Positions 1 to 5,846 of a stretch of 7,406 nucleotides of DNA are shown one piece after another (within the stretch, counting starts at the first letter, position 1; every line of letters starts with the position of its first letter). Origin of the DNA: JADFUS01 sp964600025 (lineage in GTDB: Bacteria; Bacteroidota; Bacteroidia; Bacteroidales; Rikenellaceae); contig CAZRHJ010000066.1 of assembly GCA_964600025.1 (NCBI GenBank), positions 1-7,406 on the forward strand. Reading direction: 5' to 3'. Both the position numbers and the translations under genes were made by a program. The notes under the pieces were generated by a model. It saw nothing but the letters and a program-made list of their open reading frames with translations. It was not told where the DNA came from and ran no database searches.

Positions 1-52
1 ATCGGCGAAATAGACAAGATAGGCGAGTTTCGTTTTTAGCGGACAATACTAT
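1..52 (+). repeat. Right-end fragment of the intergenic repeat (copy 1, cut by window start)
   Basis: Bases 1-45 match 2687-2731 of the complete copy with one substitution (G at 32). The ACTAT at 48-52 matches ACTAT at 2734-2738. The fragment covers the outer part of the right arm of the element's palindrome and the right terminal inverted repeat, which ends TTTTTAGCGGACA. The remainder lies upstream of the window. It has the same orientation as copies 2 and 3. No coding potential is seen. Confidence 0.9.
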
Positions 53-220
53 AAAAAAATAAATAAAATCCACCTTCATTGCACTTAAAGGACAATAAGA
101 AAAACATTTAACAAACAAATTACATAATTAGTAAAATTTCAAGATAAAAATATTGGCACGTATATTGTTATCAATCAACAACATAACAAATATCGTTTAA
201 AAATATTTTTATTTTTATGC
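53..220. other. AT-rich intergenic leader without a recognised gene
   Basis: This stretch between repeat copy 1 and the operon promoter is very AT-rich and has no convincing open reading frame or RNA gene. A GGACAATA at 90-97 repeats the eight bases at 41-48 at the edge of repeat copy 1, but the surrounding bases do not match, so it is not called as another repeat end. Nothing else is supported here. Confidence 0.6.
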
Positions 221-239
221 TACTATGTATTGCATAGTA
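221..239. promoter_or_regulatory. Dyad TACTATG-N5-CATAGTA over the -33 region (candidate operator)
   Basis: Perfect 7-bp inverted repeat, 221-227 and 233-239, with the 5-base spacer TATTG. The spacer contains the proposed -33 element ATTG (229-232), so a bound dimer would block RNA polymerase. The TACTAT/ATAGTA half-site recurs in the 10-bp palindrome at 304-313. PadR-family regulators are known to bind dyads in their own promoters; binding here is an inference from position and symmetry. Confidence 0.45.
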
Positions 240-260
240 TATTATTTATACATATATTTG
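229..260 (+). promoter_or_regulatory. Bacteroidota-type promoter of the pspC-padR operon
   Basis: ATTG at 229-232 as the -33 element and TATATTTG at 253-260 as the -7 element, an exact match to TAnnTTTG, with a 20-base spacer. Transcription would start near 266-268 and leave a leader of about 80 bases before the first gene. The spacing equals that of the pit and OmpH-like promoters in this window. It is flanked by dyads at 221-239 and 272-291. Confidence 0.6.
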
Positions 261-271
261 CATTATCAAAA

Positions 272-291
272 TACCTATAACAATATAGGTA
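272..291. promoter_or_regulatory. Dyad TACCTATA-ACAA-TATAGGTA just downstream of the predicted start (candidate operator)
   Basis: Perfect 8-bp inverted repeat (272-279, 284-291) with a 4-base loop, placed about 5 bases after the predicted transcription start. It could be an operator or a small hairpin at the very 5' end of the mRNA. It lacks a T tract, so a terminator is unlikely. The half-site differs from that of the upstream dyad. Confidence 0.4.
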
Positions 292-303
292 ATAGATGAA
301 ATA

Positions 304-313
304 ATAGTACTAT
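304..313. promoter_or_regulatory. Palindrome ATAGTACTAT in the operon leader
   Basis: Perfect 10-bp palindrome built from the same ATAGTA/TACTAT half-site as the dyad at 221-239, but with overlapping half-sites rather than a 5-base spacer. It lies between the predicted transcription start and the first gene. It could be an accessory regulator site. In such AT-rich DNA chance occurrence is possible, so confidence is low. Confidence 0.3.
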
Positions 314-347
314 CTTTTATAAATTAATTAAACAACAACTAAACAAA

Positions 348-884
348 ATGAAAAAGACTTTAACAGTAAACATTTCTGGAATAGCTTTCTCGATAGATGA
401 AGACGCCTATCAAATGCTATCGGCATATTTAGAAGACATTGAGTTTCGACTAAAAGCTCAACACGAGGATAGCGAAACAATGCGAGATATAGAAACTCGT
501 ATTATGGAGATTTTCAGAGAAAGAGGAGCAAGTGAATATCAAGTGGTAGATATTGAACTTGTGAAACACGTAATCTCAGCCATTGGTAATCCTTCGGTTT
601 TTGGCGATAGGAATGATGGAACAAGCCAAGCACCACGAACAGAATACAAATTTATTGCAAAACGTTTACTTCGTAATCCAACAGACAAGATGATTGGCGG
701 AGTGTGTAGTGGACTTGCATCATATTACGGCTTAGAAGTTTCATTACTTCGTATTGCATTGTTTATCACAATGTTTTTCTGGGGCATATCACTTTGGATT
801 TATATTATCCTATGGATAGTTATTCCAATAGCACAAACACAGGAAGAAATTGATATGTTGAATCGTTCAAAAAATAGGAGATAG
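348..884 (+). CDS. Small PspC-domain inner-membrane protein with Bacteroidota N-terminal domain
   Basis: 178 residues. Residues 1-86 form a soluble N-terminal domain (starts MKKTLTVNISG, then the IDEDAY and DIETRI motifs) of the type that precedes PspC in Bacteroidota proteins. Residues 106-162 are a PspC domain: basic RLLRNP, then GGVCSGLASYYG, then a hydrophobic stretch at about 134-160 that should span the inner membrane. PspC proteins are tied to envelope stress in Proteobacteria; the role of Bacteroidota homologues is less clear. It is shorter than the long PspC proteins of this phylum and lacks their extra membrane segments and C-terminal domain, which instead resemble the gene two positions downstream. 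The start follows an A-rich leader with no Shine-Dalgarno motif. Its stop lies two bases before the PadR start, so the genes should be co-transcribed. Family assignment is firm; function is inferred. Confidence 0.9.
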   Translation: MKKTLTVNISGIAFSIDEDAYQMLSAYLEDIEFRLKAQHEDSETMRDIETRIMEIFRERGASEYQVVDIELVKHVISAIGNPSVFGDRNDGTSQAPRTEYKFIAKRLLRNPTDKMIGGVCSGLASYYGLEVSLLRIALFITMFFWGISLWIYIILWIVIPIAQTQEEIDMLNRSKNRR

Positions 885-886
885 AT

Positions 887-1234
887 ATGGAAAATATTGA
901 TATTGCAAACATAAAGGCTCAAATGCGAAAAGGTATGCTCGAATACTGCATTTTGGCAATACTATCAAGAGGGGACTCGTATGCTTCTTCTATATTAACT
1001 CAACTCAAAGAAGCTCAAATGATTGTAGTTGAAGGTACACTTTATCCTCTTTTGACTCGTCAGAAAAATCAAGGACTGCTGAGTTATCGTTGGGAAGAAT
1101 CACCGCAAGGACCTCCTCGCAAATACTACACTATCACCGAGAAAGGGCTTCAATATTTGGAGCAATTCGATTTTGCGTGGGAAGAATTATCCCAACAAAT
1201 ACGAAGCATTAGACAAGGAGCAACAAATGTTTAA
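887..1234 (+). CDS. PadR-family transcriptional regulator
   Basis: 115 residues, the compact PadR form (winged helix plus a short dimerisation helix). The winged-helix core runs from about 13 to 90: a first helix with MLEYCILAIL, then the signature EGTLYPLLTRQKNQGLL (49-65), then the wing PRKYYTITEKG (77-87). A C-terminal helix (about 88-110) fits the dimer helix. There is no separate ligand domain. PadR proteins are typically repressors that sense small molecules or envelope-active compounds and often control an adjacent membrane-protein operon, including their own gene. Here the gene sits between two membrane-protein genes (2 bases after the first stop, 9 bases before the next start), so it probably regulates this operon through the dyads near 221-313. 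The ligand is unknown. Confidence 0.93.
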   Translation: MENIDIANIKAQMRKGMLEYCILAILSRGDSYASSILTQLKEAQMIVVEGTLYPLLTRQKNQGLLSYRWEESPQGPPRKYYTITEKGLQYLEQFDFAWEELSQQIRSIRQGATNV

Positions 1235-1243
1235 CATCTAAAA

Positions 1244-2413
1244 ATGAATATTATGAATAAAGTTATAAAAATTTCCATTTCTGGATTCTCTTATACAATA
1301 GACATAGATGCTCATACATTGTTGAACAACTATATCTCCTCGCTAAAAAACAAATACGGTGATAATTCAGAAAACGAATTGGTGCAAGACATAGAAAGTC
1401 GCATAGCCGAAATTCTTAATGAAAAACTACCTAACAAAGATTGCGTTGTAAACATTGAGATGATAAGAAATATTATCTCGCAAATTGGTACTGTGTCTTC
1501 TATCGAAAGGGATTCTTTGGACACTCAAAGCGGAGTTAGATTTAATTTCGAGAACGAAATTCCAAAAAAACCTATCGGCGATGAGATTTACAACAAAATA
1601 AAATATGGAGGAAATTCTATTCTACGTGCCATTGTTTATATTTTAATTGCAATTTTGGTTGTAAAAATGACACTATTTATAGGAGTACTTACAGGTCTGA
1701 CTGTAATAATTTCTCCATTCTGGGCTGAAATGACTGGTTCAAGTTTTATTTTCCCTGCTCTGCTTTTTGCATCATTCATAATAGGGGCATTGTTCCTAAT
1801 TGCATTAATATATAGAATTATTGATAATGGACGACACATTTTGAGCAAATGGGCAACAATCATCTCACTATTTATAGTGGCAACAATTATGGGCGTTACT
1901 TCCACAACATCATTAGTTGGCCTTTCATTCAAAAATAGAGAATATGCAAAAATTCAAACTACGGAACACATTTCAGATATTGACGACTCGCTAAAAATTG
2001 AATTTAGAACAAATGATTATAAACACAATTTTGATTATTTTATATTTGACGAAGACTATACGGATTGGAATAATATAATATATTATAGTAGTGACAATGA
2101 TTTTGAACAAATATTGTCATTGAAAAACAACAAATACTACTACCAAAAAGTAGATGTAGATGTTCATTACAAAAATGATATAGAAGATATTATTGTAAAG
2201 GTTAAGAAAAAAAGCCACGGAGGAACACTTAACGAAGCATCAAAACGTGCAAAAGATATCAACTTCAACTACGAGATAAATGGCAATATAATTAAACTTG
2301 ATAAGTTTGTGAAAATAGACATTAAAGATGCTTTGTTTACACCAAATGTCGATGTAGATATTTATGTGCCCAAAAACAAAGTAAACGTTATTAAGAAATA
2401 CATTAAGGATTAA
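1244..2413 (+). CDS. Membrane protein with PspC-associated N-terminal domain and extracytoplasmic C-terminal domain
   Basis: 389 residues. Residues 4-87 are paralogous to the N-terminus of the PspC protein at 348: KVIKISISG, IDIDAH, DIESRI and a closing ISQIG align with its KKTLTVNISG, IDEDAY, DIETRI and ISAIG. No PspC motif follows. Instead there are about three hydrophobic segments (roughly 127-158, 168-190, 204-226), then a charged soluble region (230-389), probably outside the cytoplasm. The part HGGTLNEASKRAKDI to DVDIYVPKNK (about 325-378) resembles, from memory, the C-terminal domain of long Bacteroidota PspC proteins. The second ATG at 1253 gives MNKVIKISISG, which matches the paralogue's start better than 1244, so the true protein may be 386 residues. 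It is last in the operon, with a terminator 24 bases after the stop. Function unknown; a membrane partner of the PspC protein is a reasonable guess. Confidence 0.85.
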   Translation: MNIMNKVIKISISGFSYTIDIDAHTLLNNYISSLKNKYGDNSENELVQDIESRIAEILNEKLPNKDCVVNIEMIRNIISQIGTVSSIERDSLDTQSGVRFNFENEIPKKPIGDEIYNKIKYGGNSILRAIVYILIAILVVKMTLFIGVLTGLTVIISPFWAEMTGSSFIFPALLFASFIIGALFLIALIYRIIDNGRHILSKWATIISLFIVATIMGVTSTTSLVGLSFKNREYAKIQTTEHISDIDDSLKIEFRTNDYKHNFDYFIFDEDYTDWNNIIYYSSDNDFEQILSLKNNKYYYQKVDVDVHYKNDIEDIIVKVKKKSHGGTLNEASKRAKDINFNYEINGNIIKLDKFVKIDIKDALFTPNVDVDIYVPKNKVNVIKKYIKD

Positions 2414-2415
2414 AT

Positions 2416-2441
2416 ATAGGATTGTCCGCTAAAAACAAAAC
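2416..2441 (-). repeat. Left-hand inverted end matching the repeat's right terminus
   Basis: ATAG, three variable bases, then TGTCCGCTAAAAAC and AAAAC. Bases 2421-2441 are the reverse complement of 27-47 in copy 1 with one mismatch. Bases 2423-2441 match the reverse complement of 2713-2731 in copy 2 at 17 of 19 positions, including 13 uninterrupted. The outer ATAG is kept in all three ends. It forms a terminal inverted pair with 2713-2738 and would extend the element leftwards to about 2416. Confidence 0.75.
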
Positions 2442-2474
2442 TACTGCCAGAAACGACGCTCTGGCAGTAGTTTT
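2437..2474. terminator. Strong bidirectional hairpin terminator after the pspC-padR operon
   Basis: Stem of 15 bp (2437-2451 with 2460-2474, core ACTACTGCCAG/CTGGCAGTAGT) and an 8-base loop. On the plus strand it is followed by a T-rich run (ACTTTTATT). Read on the minus strand it is followed by TTTTGTTTTTAG. It can therefore stop both the operon ending at 2413 and minus-strand read-through from fabG. It lies inside the interval bounded by the inverted ends at 2416-2441 and 2713-2738. Confidence 0.88.
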
Positions 2475-2492
2475 ACTTTTATTGCTGTCCAG

Positions 2493-2588
2493 TAAAAATC
2501 TTAAAAATCATTGTAATGGATTAAGCGATAATATATTACAGTGTTTTAATTTGTAAGGGGCTTTGAAAAATGATTTTTAAAATTTTTA
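2493..2588. repeat. AT-rich stem-loop module of the element
   Basis: A 20-bp arm at 2493-2512 pairs with 2569-2588 at 19 of 20 positions. The equivalent arms in copy 3 (7211-7230, 7287-7306) pair at 20 of 20. A smaller nested hairpin, TGTAAT (2512-2517) with ATTACA (2535-2540), is also kept in both copies. Retained pairing suggests folding matters, though the arms are simple A/T runs. Confidence 0.7.
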
Positions 2589-2616
2589 TCTTTCCGAAAT
2601 CTTACAAGCTCCCAAT

Positions 2617-2716
2617 AAACTCGGATCTCTTAGGCTATTTTGCTGATGGTCATAACGTAGCGTACTGACGTACGTGAGTTATGAGCATCGGCGAAATAGA
2701 CAAGATAGGCGAGTTT
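2617..2716. repeat. Long imperfect palindrome in the right half of the element
   Basis: AAACTCG (2617-2623) pairs with CGAGTTT (2710-2716). Pairing continues inwards through CTATTTTGCTGATG against CATCGGCGAAATAG (with G-T wobbles) and CATAAC/GTTATG (2651-2656, 2677-2682), to a CGTAC-TGAC-GTACG apex (2661-2674). Small internal loops interrupt the stem. The only difference between copies 2 and 3 near the apex (A2668 against G) falls in the 4-base loop. As it starts 43 bases beyond the fabG stop, it may also help end fabG mRNA. Confidence 0.75.
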
Positions 2717-2758
2717 CATTTTTAGCGGACAGGACTATTTTATTTTAGGGAACAGAAA

Positions 2759-3505
2759 TTACATATTCATACCACCGCAAACGTGGATAACTTGACCTGT
2801 AACATAAGAAGAAAGGTCTGAGGCAAGATATAATGCAGTTTTTGCAATATCCTCAGGAGTACCACCTCTACGCAATGGAATTTTGCTTGCCCACTCGTTA
2901 CGCACTTCTTCTGGCAACTGACCTGTCATATCTGTAATGATAAAACCCGGTGCAATAGCATTTGAACGAATATTTCTTGAACCAAGTTCTTGTGCAACAG
3001 ATTTAGTAAAACCAATAATACCTGCCTTAGATGCAGAATAGTTTGATTGACCTGCGTTACCCGAAACACCGACAACACTACTCATATTAATAATAGAACC
3101 TGAGCGTTGTTTAAGCATATATTTTTGAGCTGCTTTTGTAAGGTTAAAAACAGATTTTAGATTAACTTTCATAATCAAATCCCATTGCTCCTCAGTCATT
3201 CTCATAAGCAATGAGTCACGAGTGATACCAGCATTATTAACCAAAATATCAATACGTCCAAATTCTTTTACGATTTGGTCGATAAGTTGTGCAGACGCCT
3301 CAAAATCACTTGCATCAGATACAAAGCCTTTTGCGTTTACACCACAAGCTTTAAGTTCATTTTCTGTATTTTTGAAAGCTTCATTTTCTACCATATCAGT
3401 AAAAATAACAGTAGCACCAGCCTGAGCATAGCACATAGCTATCGCTTTACCAATACCTCTTGCAGCACCAGTAATAAGTGCAACTTTTCCGTCTAATAGT
3501 TTCAT
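2759..3505 (-). CDS. fabG: 3-oxoacyl-[acyl-carrier-protein] reductase FabG
   Basis: 248 residues, the normal FabG length. It is a short-chain dehydrogenase/reductase that uses NADPH to reduce 3-oxoacyl-ACP to 3-hydroxyacyl-ACP in type II fatty acid synthesis in the cytoplasm. The cofactor loop TGAARGIG is at 12-19 and NNAG at 90-93. The catalytic set is N115, S143, Y156 and K160 (YSASK), a constant +5 shift from the E. coli FabG residues. APGFIITDM (about 185-193) and a C-terminal glycine-rich VCGGMNM match FabG rather than more distant family members. The start ATG follows an A-rich leader with no Shine-Dalgarno motif. It lies 16 bases after the pit stop with no room for a separate promoter, so it is probably co-transcribed with pit; no functional link between the two is evident. 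Another SDR role is possible but less likely. Confidence 0.93.
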   Translation of the reverse strand: MKLLDGKVALITGAARGIGKAIAMCYAQAGATVIFTDMVENEAFKNTENELKACGVNAKGFVSDASDFEASAQLIDQIVKEFGRIDILVNNAGITRDSLLMRMTEEQWDLIMKVNLKSVFNLTKAAQKYMLKQRSGSIINMSSVVGVSGNAGQSNYSASKAGIIGFTKSVAQELGSRNIRSNAIAPGFIITDMTGQLPEEVRNEWASKIPLRRGGTPEDIAKTALYLASDLSSYVTGQVIHVCGGMNM

Positions 3506-3521
3506 ATTATTCTTTGTTTAA

Positions 3522-5732
3522 TTATTTAGATACAAAATAGTGCTGTGATTTCAACAAGTTACGTAATTGAAGAATCATAGTCTTAGTTTCGCTCAATATA
3601 TCAAGATACAACATACTGCTACGAGTAGAAGTGTTACCACTCTTGATACGTTGAATTTGTTTTTCTGTAATATTTGCAATATCGCCAAATAATTTCTCAC
3701 GCAAAGTCATTGTCATTGTCAAATTTGAATAATCACCAGTATCCAAGATTTCTACAATCAGAGAGTTAATCTCACTTACTTTTGCATTTACATATTTAAG
3801 GTCATCAACCTGCTCTTTTGTAAGACCAGTGTGATTATTGTCGATATGCAAGAAACTTGGGCGTGTGATATGCAAAAGGGCTTTTGTAAGCTCGTTTACG
3901 TAGTCCACAATCTGAACATAATAGTGTCCAGTTTTGATATAACTATCGTCAAGTGATAACAATACGGAATTGACTTCATATTTTTGTTCGTGAGCCATAT
4001 TATACATCTCTTCACTCTCCCTAACTGCTTGTTTAAGGAGTTTTCTGTCCTCTGTATAGAGTGCCGTAAGAGTTTGATTATATACTCTATCTACTTTCTC
4101 AACTATATCGCTTAGTTGTTGCGTACATTTTTGAACTACGTCCATATCTGCATCAACATTTTTAACTTGTTGTTTTTTAGCTTTATTTCTGTGTGCAATA
4201 TCGTTTTTGTACATCATATATGCGGCAGAAAGCGACAAAAGAATAATTGCAACTGTGCCGCCAAACATTAGTATAACTGCCACAACAAATGCAATAGTAA
4301 ATGCAATAAGTGCAGTCAAGAACCAACCAGAAATAACTGTCATTACACCTGTAATACGATAAACAGCACTCTCACGTCCCCAAGCTCTATCGGCCAAAGA
4401 CGAACCCATTGCAACCATAAACGTTACATAAGTTGTTGAAAGTGGAAGTTTGAAAGATGTAGCAAGTGCAATCAAAAGAGCAGCAGTAGTAAGGTTTACT
4501 GTTGCACGCAACAAGTCAAAAGATGCACCTTCTTCTGGTAATTCTTCGACAGATTCAGGTTCAACAAATCTATCTTCAATAAATCTCTGAACTTTTTCGG
4601 GCATTATGTTGGTGATAGTTCTGTTAAGTTGAACAGTAACACGCACAAGTGAACGAGAAATAGGAGATGAACCAAAACGCTCAATACCAACATCTTTTTT
4701 TGCAAGATTAAGCTCAGTTTCTGTAACCGCCTCAGATTTTTTGGAAAGCCAAAGTGTAGCAACCATTATCAAACCAGCAATACCAAGCATCCACGCCTGT
4801 GCACTAACTGGCTTAGACAAATCCCCCATAAGCATAGAGGCATCACCTGTTGCACTAACAATATTATAAGAGTCCAAACTGGCAATAAATATACCTATAA
4901 AGTTCACAAGGTCATTACCTGCAAACGCCAAAGCCAAAGCAAATGTACCTGCCAGAACAGTAATTCTAAGGATTTTCATTTTGAATGCGTGTTGAAGGAT
5001 ATACATAATAATTACCCACGCCACAAACAAAATCAAAGATATGATAACACCGTGTTCGTTCATATATGCACTAACATTAGCAGGAAGTACTGTTGAGCCT
5101 TTAAGACCTTTGATAAGTGCAAAATTTGTAATAGCAGTCAAAGCTATACCACACCATATCGAACCAAACCTACGGAATTTCTTTTTCCAAGTAAAAGTAA
5201 AAATAAATCGTGTAACATACATCACAAAAGTACCACATACAAATGCAATAACAACCGACAACAAAATACCAGATATAATTGCAAGTGCGTTACCAGAATT
5301 GATGTAGTTAGCAAGGTGAATACTAACGCCTTCTTCTGTCCATATTTTCATACAAGCAGTACCAACTGCCGAACCCAAAAGTCCGAAGACCAAAGAAACA
5401 GTCGTAGATGTTGGCAAACCAAAAGTGTTAAATAAGTCCAACAATATAACATTAGCAAACATTACTGCCATAAACAGCATCATAATGTCCGAGAAAGTAA
5501 ACATTGCAGGATAAAAAACACCACTTCGAGCCACTTCCATCATACCACTTGCAGTAGTAGCACCAATTAAAATACCAATTGAGGCAACTGCCATAATAAC
5601 TTTTCTTGGGGCAGCTTTTGAGCCAATAGCGGAGTTAAGAAAATTAACAGCGTCATTAGAAACGCCTACTACAAGTCCAGATACAGATAGGACTCCAAGG
5701 ACAACTAAGGAAATTAGATAGATAGATTCCAT
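3522..5732 (-). CDS. pit: PiT-family inorganic phosphate transporter with C-terminal PhoU-like domain
   Basis: 736 residues. It is an inner-membrane carrier for inorganic phosphate, by family knowledge driven by an ion gradient. The two-fold PiT repeat is visible: GVSNDAVN (23-30) and AGNDLVN (271-277) are the paired signatures, and GLPTSTT (105-111) and KLPLSTT (428-434) the paired loops. About ten or more hydrophobic segments fill 1-330 and 405-508, separated by a charged linker (about 331-404). Residues from about 527 to the end are soluble and helical, resembling the PhoU/DUF47 domain that regulates phosphate transporters. This fused form is, from memory, common in Bacteroidota and explains a length well above that of the stand-alone E. 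coli PitA. The start is preceded by a promoter (5759-5790). fabG follows 16 bases downstream. Ion and substrate specificity cannot be read from sequence. Confidence 0.93.
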   Translation of the reverse strand: MESIYLISLVVLGVLSVSGLVVGVSNDAVNFLNSAIGSKAAPRKVIMAVASIGILIGATTASGMMEVARSGVFYPAMFTFSDIMMLFMAVMFANVILLDLFNTFGLPTSTTVSLVFGLLGSAVGTACMKIWTEEGVSIHLANYINSGNALAIISGILLSVVIAFVCGTFVMYVTRFIFTFTWKKKFRRFGSIWCGIALTAITNFALIKGLKGSTVLPANVSAYMNEHGVIISLILFVAWVIIMYILQHAFKMKILRITVLAGTFALALAFAGNDLVNFIGIFIASLDSYNIVSATGDASMLMGDLSKPVSAQAWMLGIAGLIMVATLWLSKKSEAVTETELNLAKKDVGIERFGSSPISRSLVRVTVQLNRTITNIMPEKVQRFIEDRFVEPESVEELPEEGASFDLLRATVNLTTAALLIALATSFKLPLSTTYVTFMVAMGSSLADRAWGRESAVYRITGVMTVISGWFLTALIAFTIAFVVAVILMFGGTVAIILLSLSAAYMMYKNDIAHRNKAKKQQVKNVDADMDVVQKCTQQLSDIVEKVDRVYNQTLTALYTEDRKLLKQAVRESEEMYNMAHEQKYEVNSVLLSLDDSYIKTGHYYVQIVDYVNELTKALLHITRPSFLHIDNNHTGLTKEQVDDLKYVNAKVSEINSLIVEILDTGDYSNLTMTMTLREKLFGDIANITEKQIQRIKSGNTSTRSSMLYLDILSETKTMILQLRNLLKSQHYFVSK

Positions 5733-5758
5733 TTAATATTATTTTTCAAAATTTGGTT

Positions 5759-5790
5759 CAAAGGTAAGAATAAATATTGGTTTTAACAAT
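5759..5790 (-). promoter_or_regulatory. Bacteroidota-type promoter of pit-fabG
   Basis: On the minus strand, TACCTTTG (5766-5759) matches TAnnTTTG exactly and ATTG (5790-5787) is the -33 element, with a 20-base spacer. Transcription would begin near 5753, about 20 bases before the pit start. It sits in the 114-base gap after ruvA, so pit need not depend on ruvA transcription. Confidence 0.6.
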
Positions 5791-5846
5791 AAATTTTTAC
5801 CTAACATATATACAAATGCTTAATATTTCAGACAAACAAATTCTTT

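Larger units (their letters stand above)
2479..2738 (+). mobile_element. Complete non-coding repeat element (copy 2), MITE-like
   Basis: Bases 2479-2688 match 7197-7406 over 210 bases without a gap; a hand count gives 16 differences (about 92% identity). The last 45 bases of the right end (2687-2731) are repeated at 1-45. The ends form inverted repeats: TGTCCAGTAAAAAT (2486-2499) against ATTTTTAGCGGACA (2718-2731), 12 of 14 pairing. A better partner for the right end lies at 2423-2441, so the full element may be 2423-2731 or slightly larger. There is no open reading frame of note. It lies between convergent genes, ending 20 bases from the fabG stop. Non-coding sequence, terminal inverted repeats, small size and local multiplicity fit a miniature inverted-repeat transposable element, but no parent transposase or clear target duplication is visible. 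Confidence 0.75.

Noticed and set aside
90..97. GGACAATA as an extra repeat end near copy 1
   Set aside because: Only eight bases match and the neighbouring TTTTTAGC part is not preserved; too short in AT-rich sequence.
1636..1932. Antisense open frame over the membrane-protein gene
   Set aside because: Shadow of the paralogous, clearly coding plus-strand frame; no promoter or family resemblance. The same applies to the antisense frames over fabG, pit, ruvA and the OmpH-like gene.
48..2420. PspC-PadR operon as cargo of a composite transposon bounded by the inverted ends at 27-47 and 2421-2441
   Set aside because: The outer edges of both ends face the operon, so it lies between two elements rather than inside one; no transposase is visible.
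2617..2716. Integron attC-like recombination site, suggested by the asymmetric CATAAC/GTTATG palindrome
   Set aside because: The boxes do not fit the attC core consensus, the flanking genes are housekeeping operons in mixed orientation rather than single-gene cassettes, and no integrase is present.
2732..2758. Target-site duplication flanking repeat copy 2
   Set aside because: The flanks show inverted ATAG/CTAT belonging to the ends, not a direct duplication; no convincing duplication was found.
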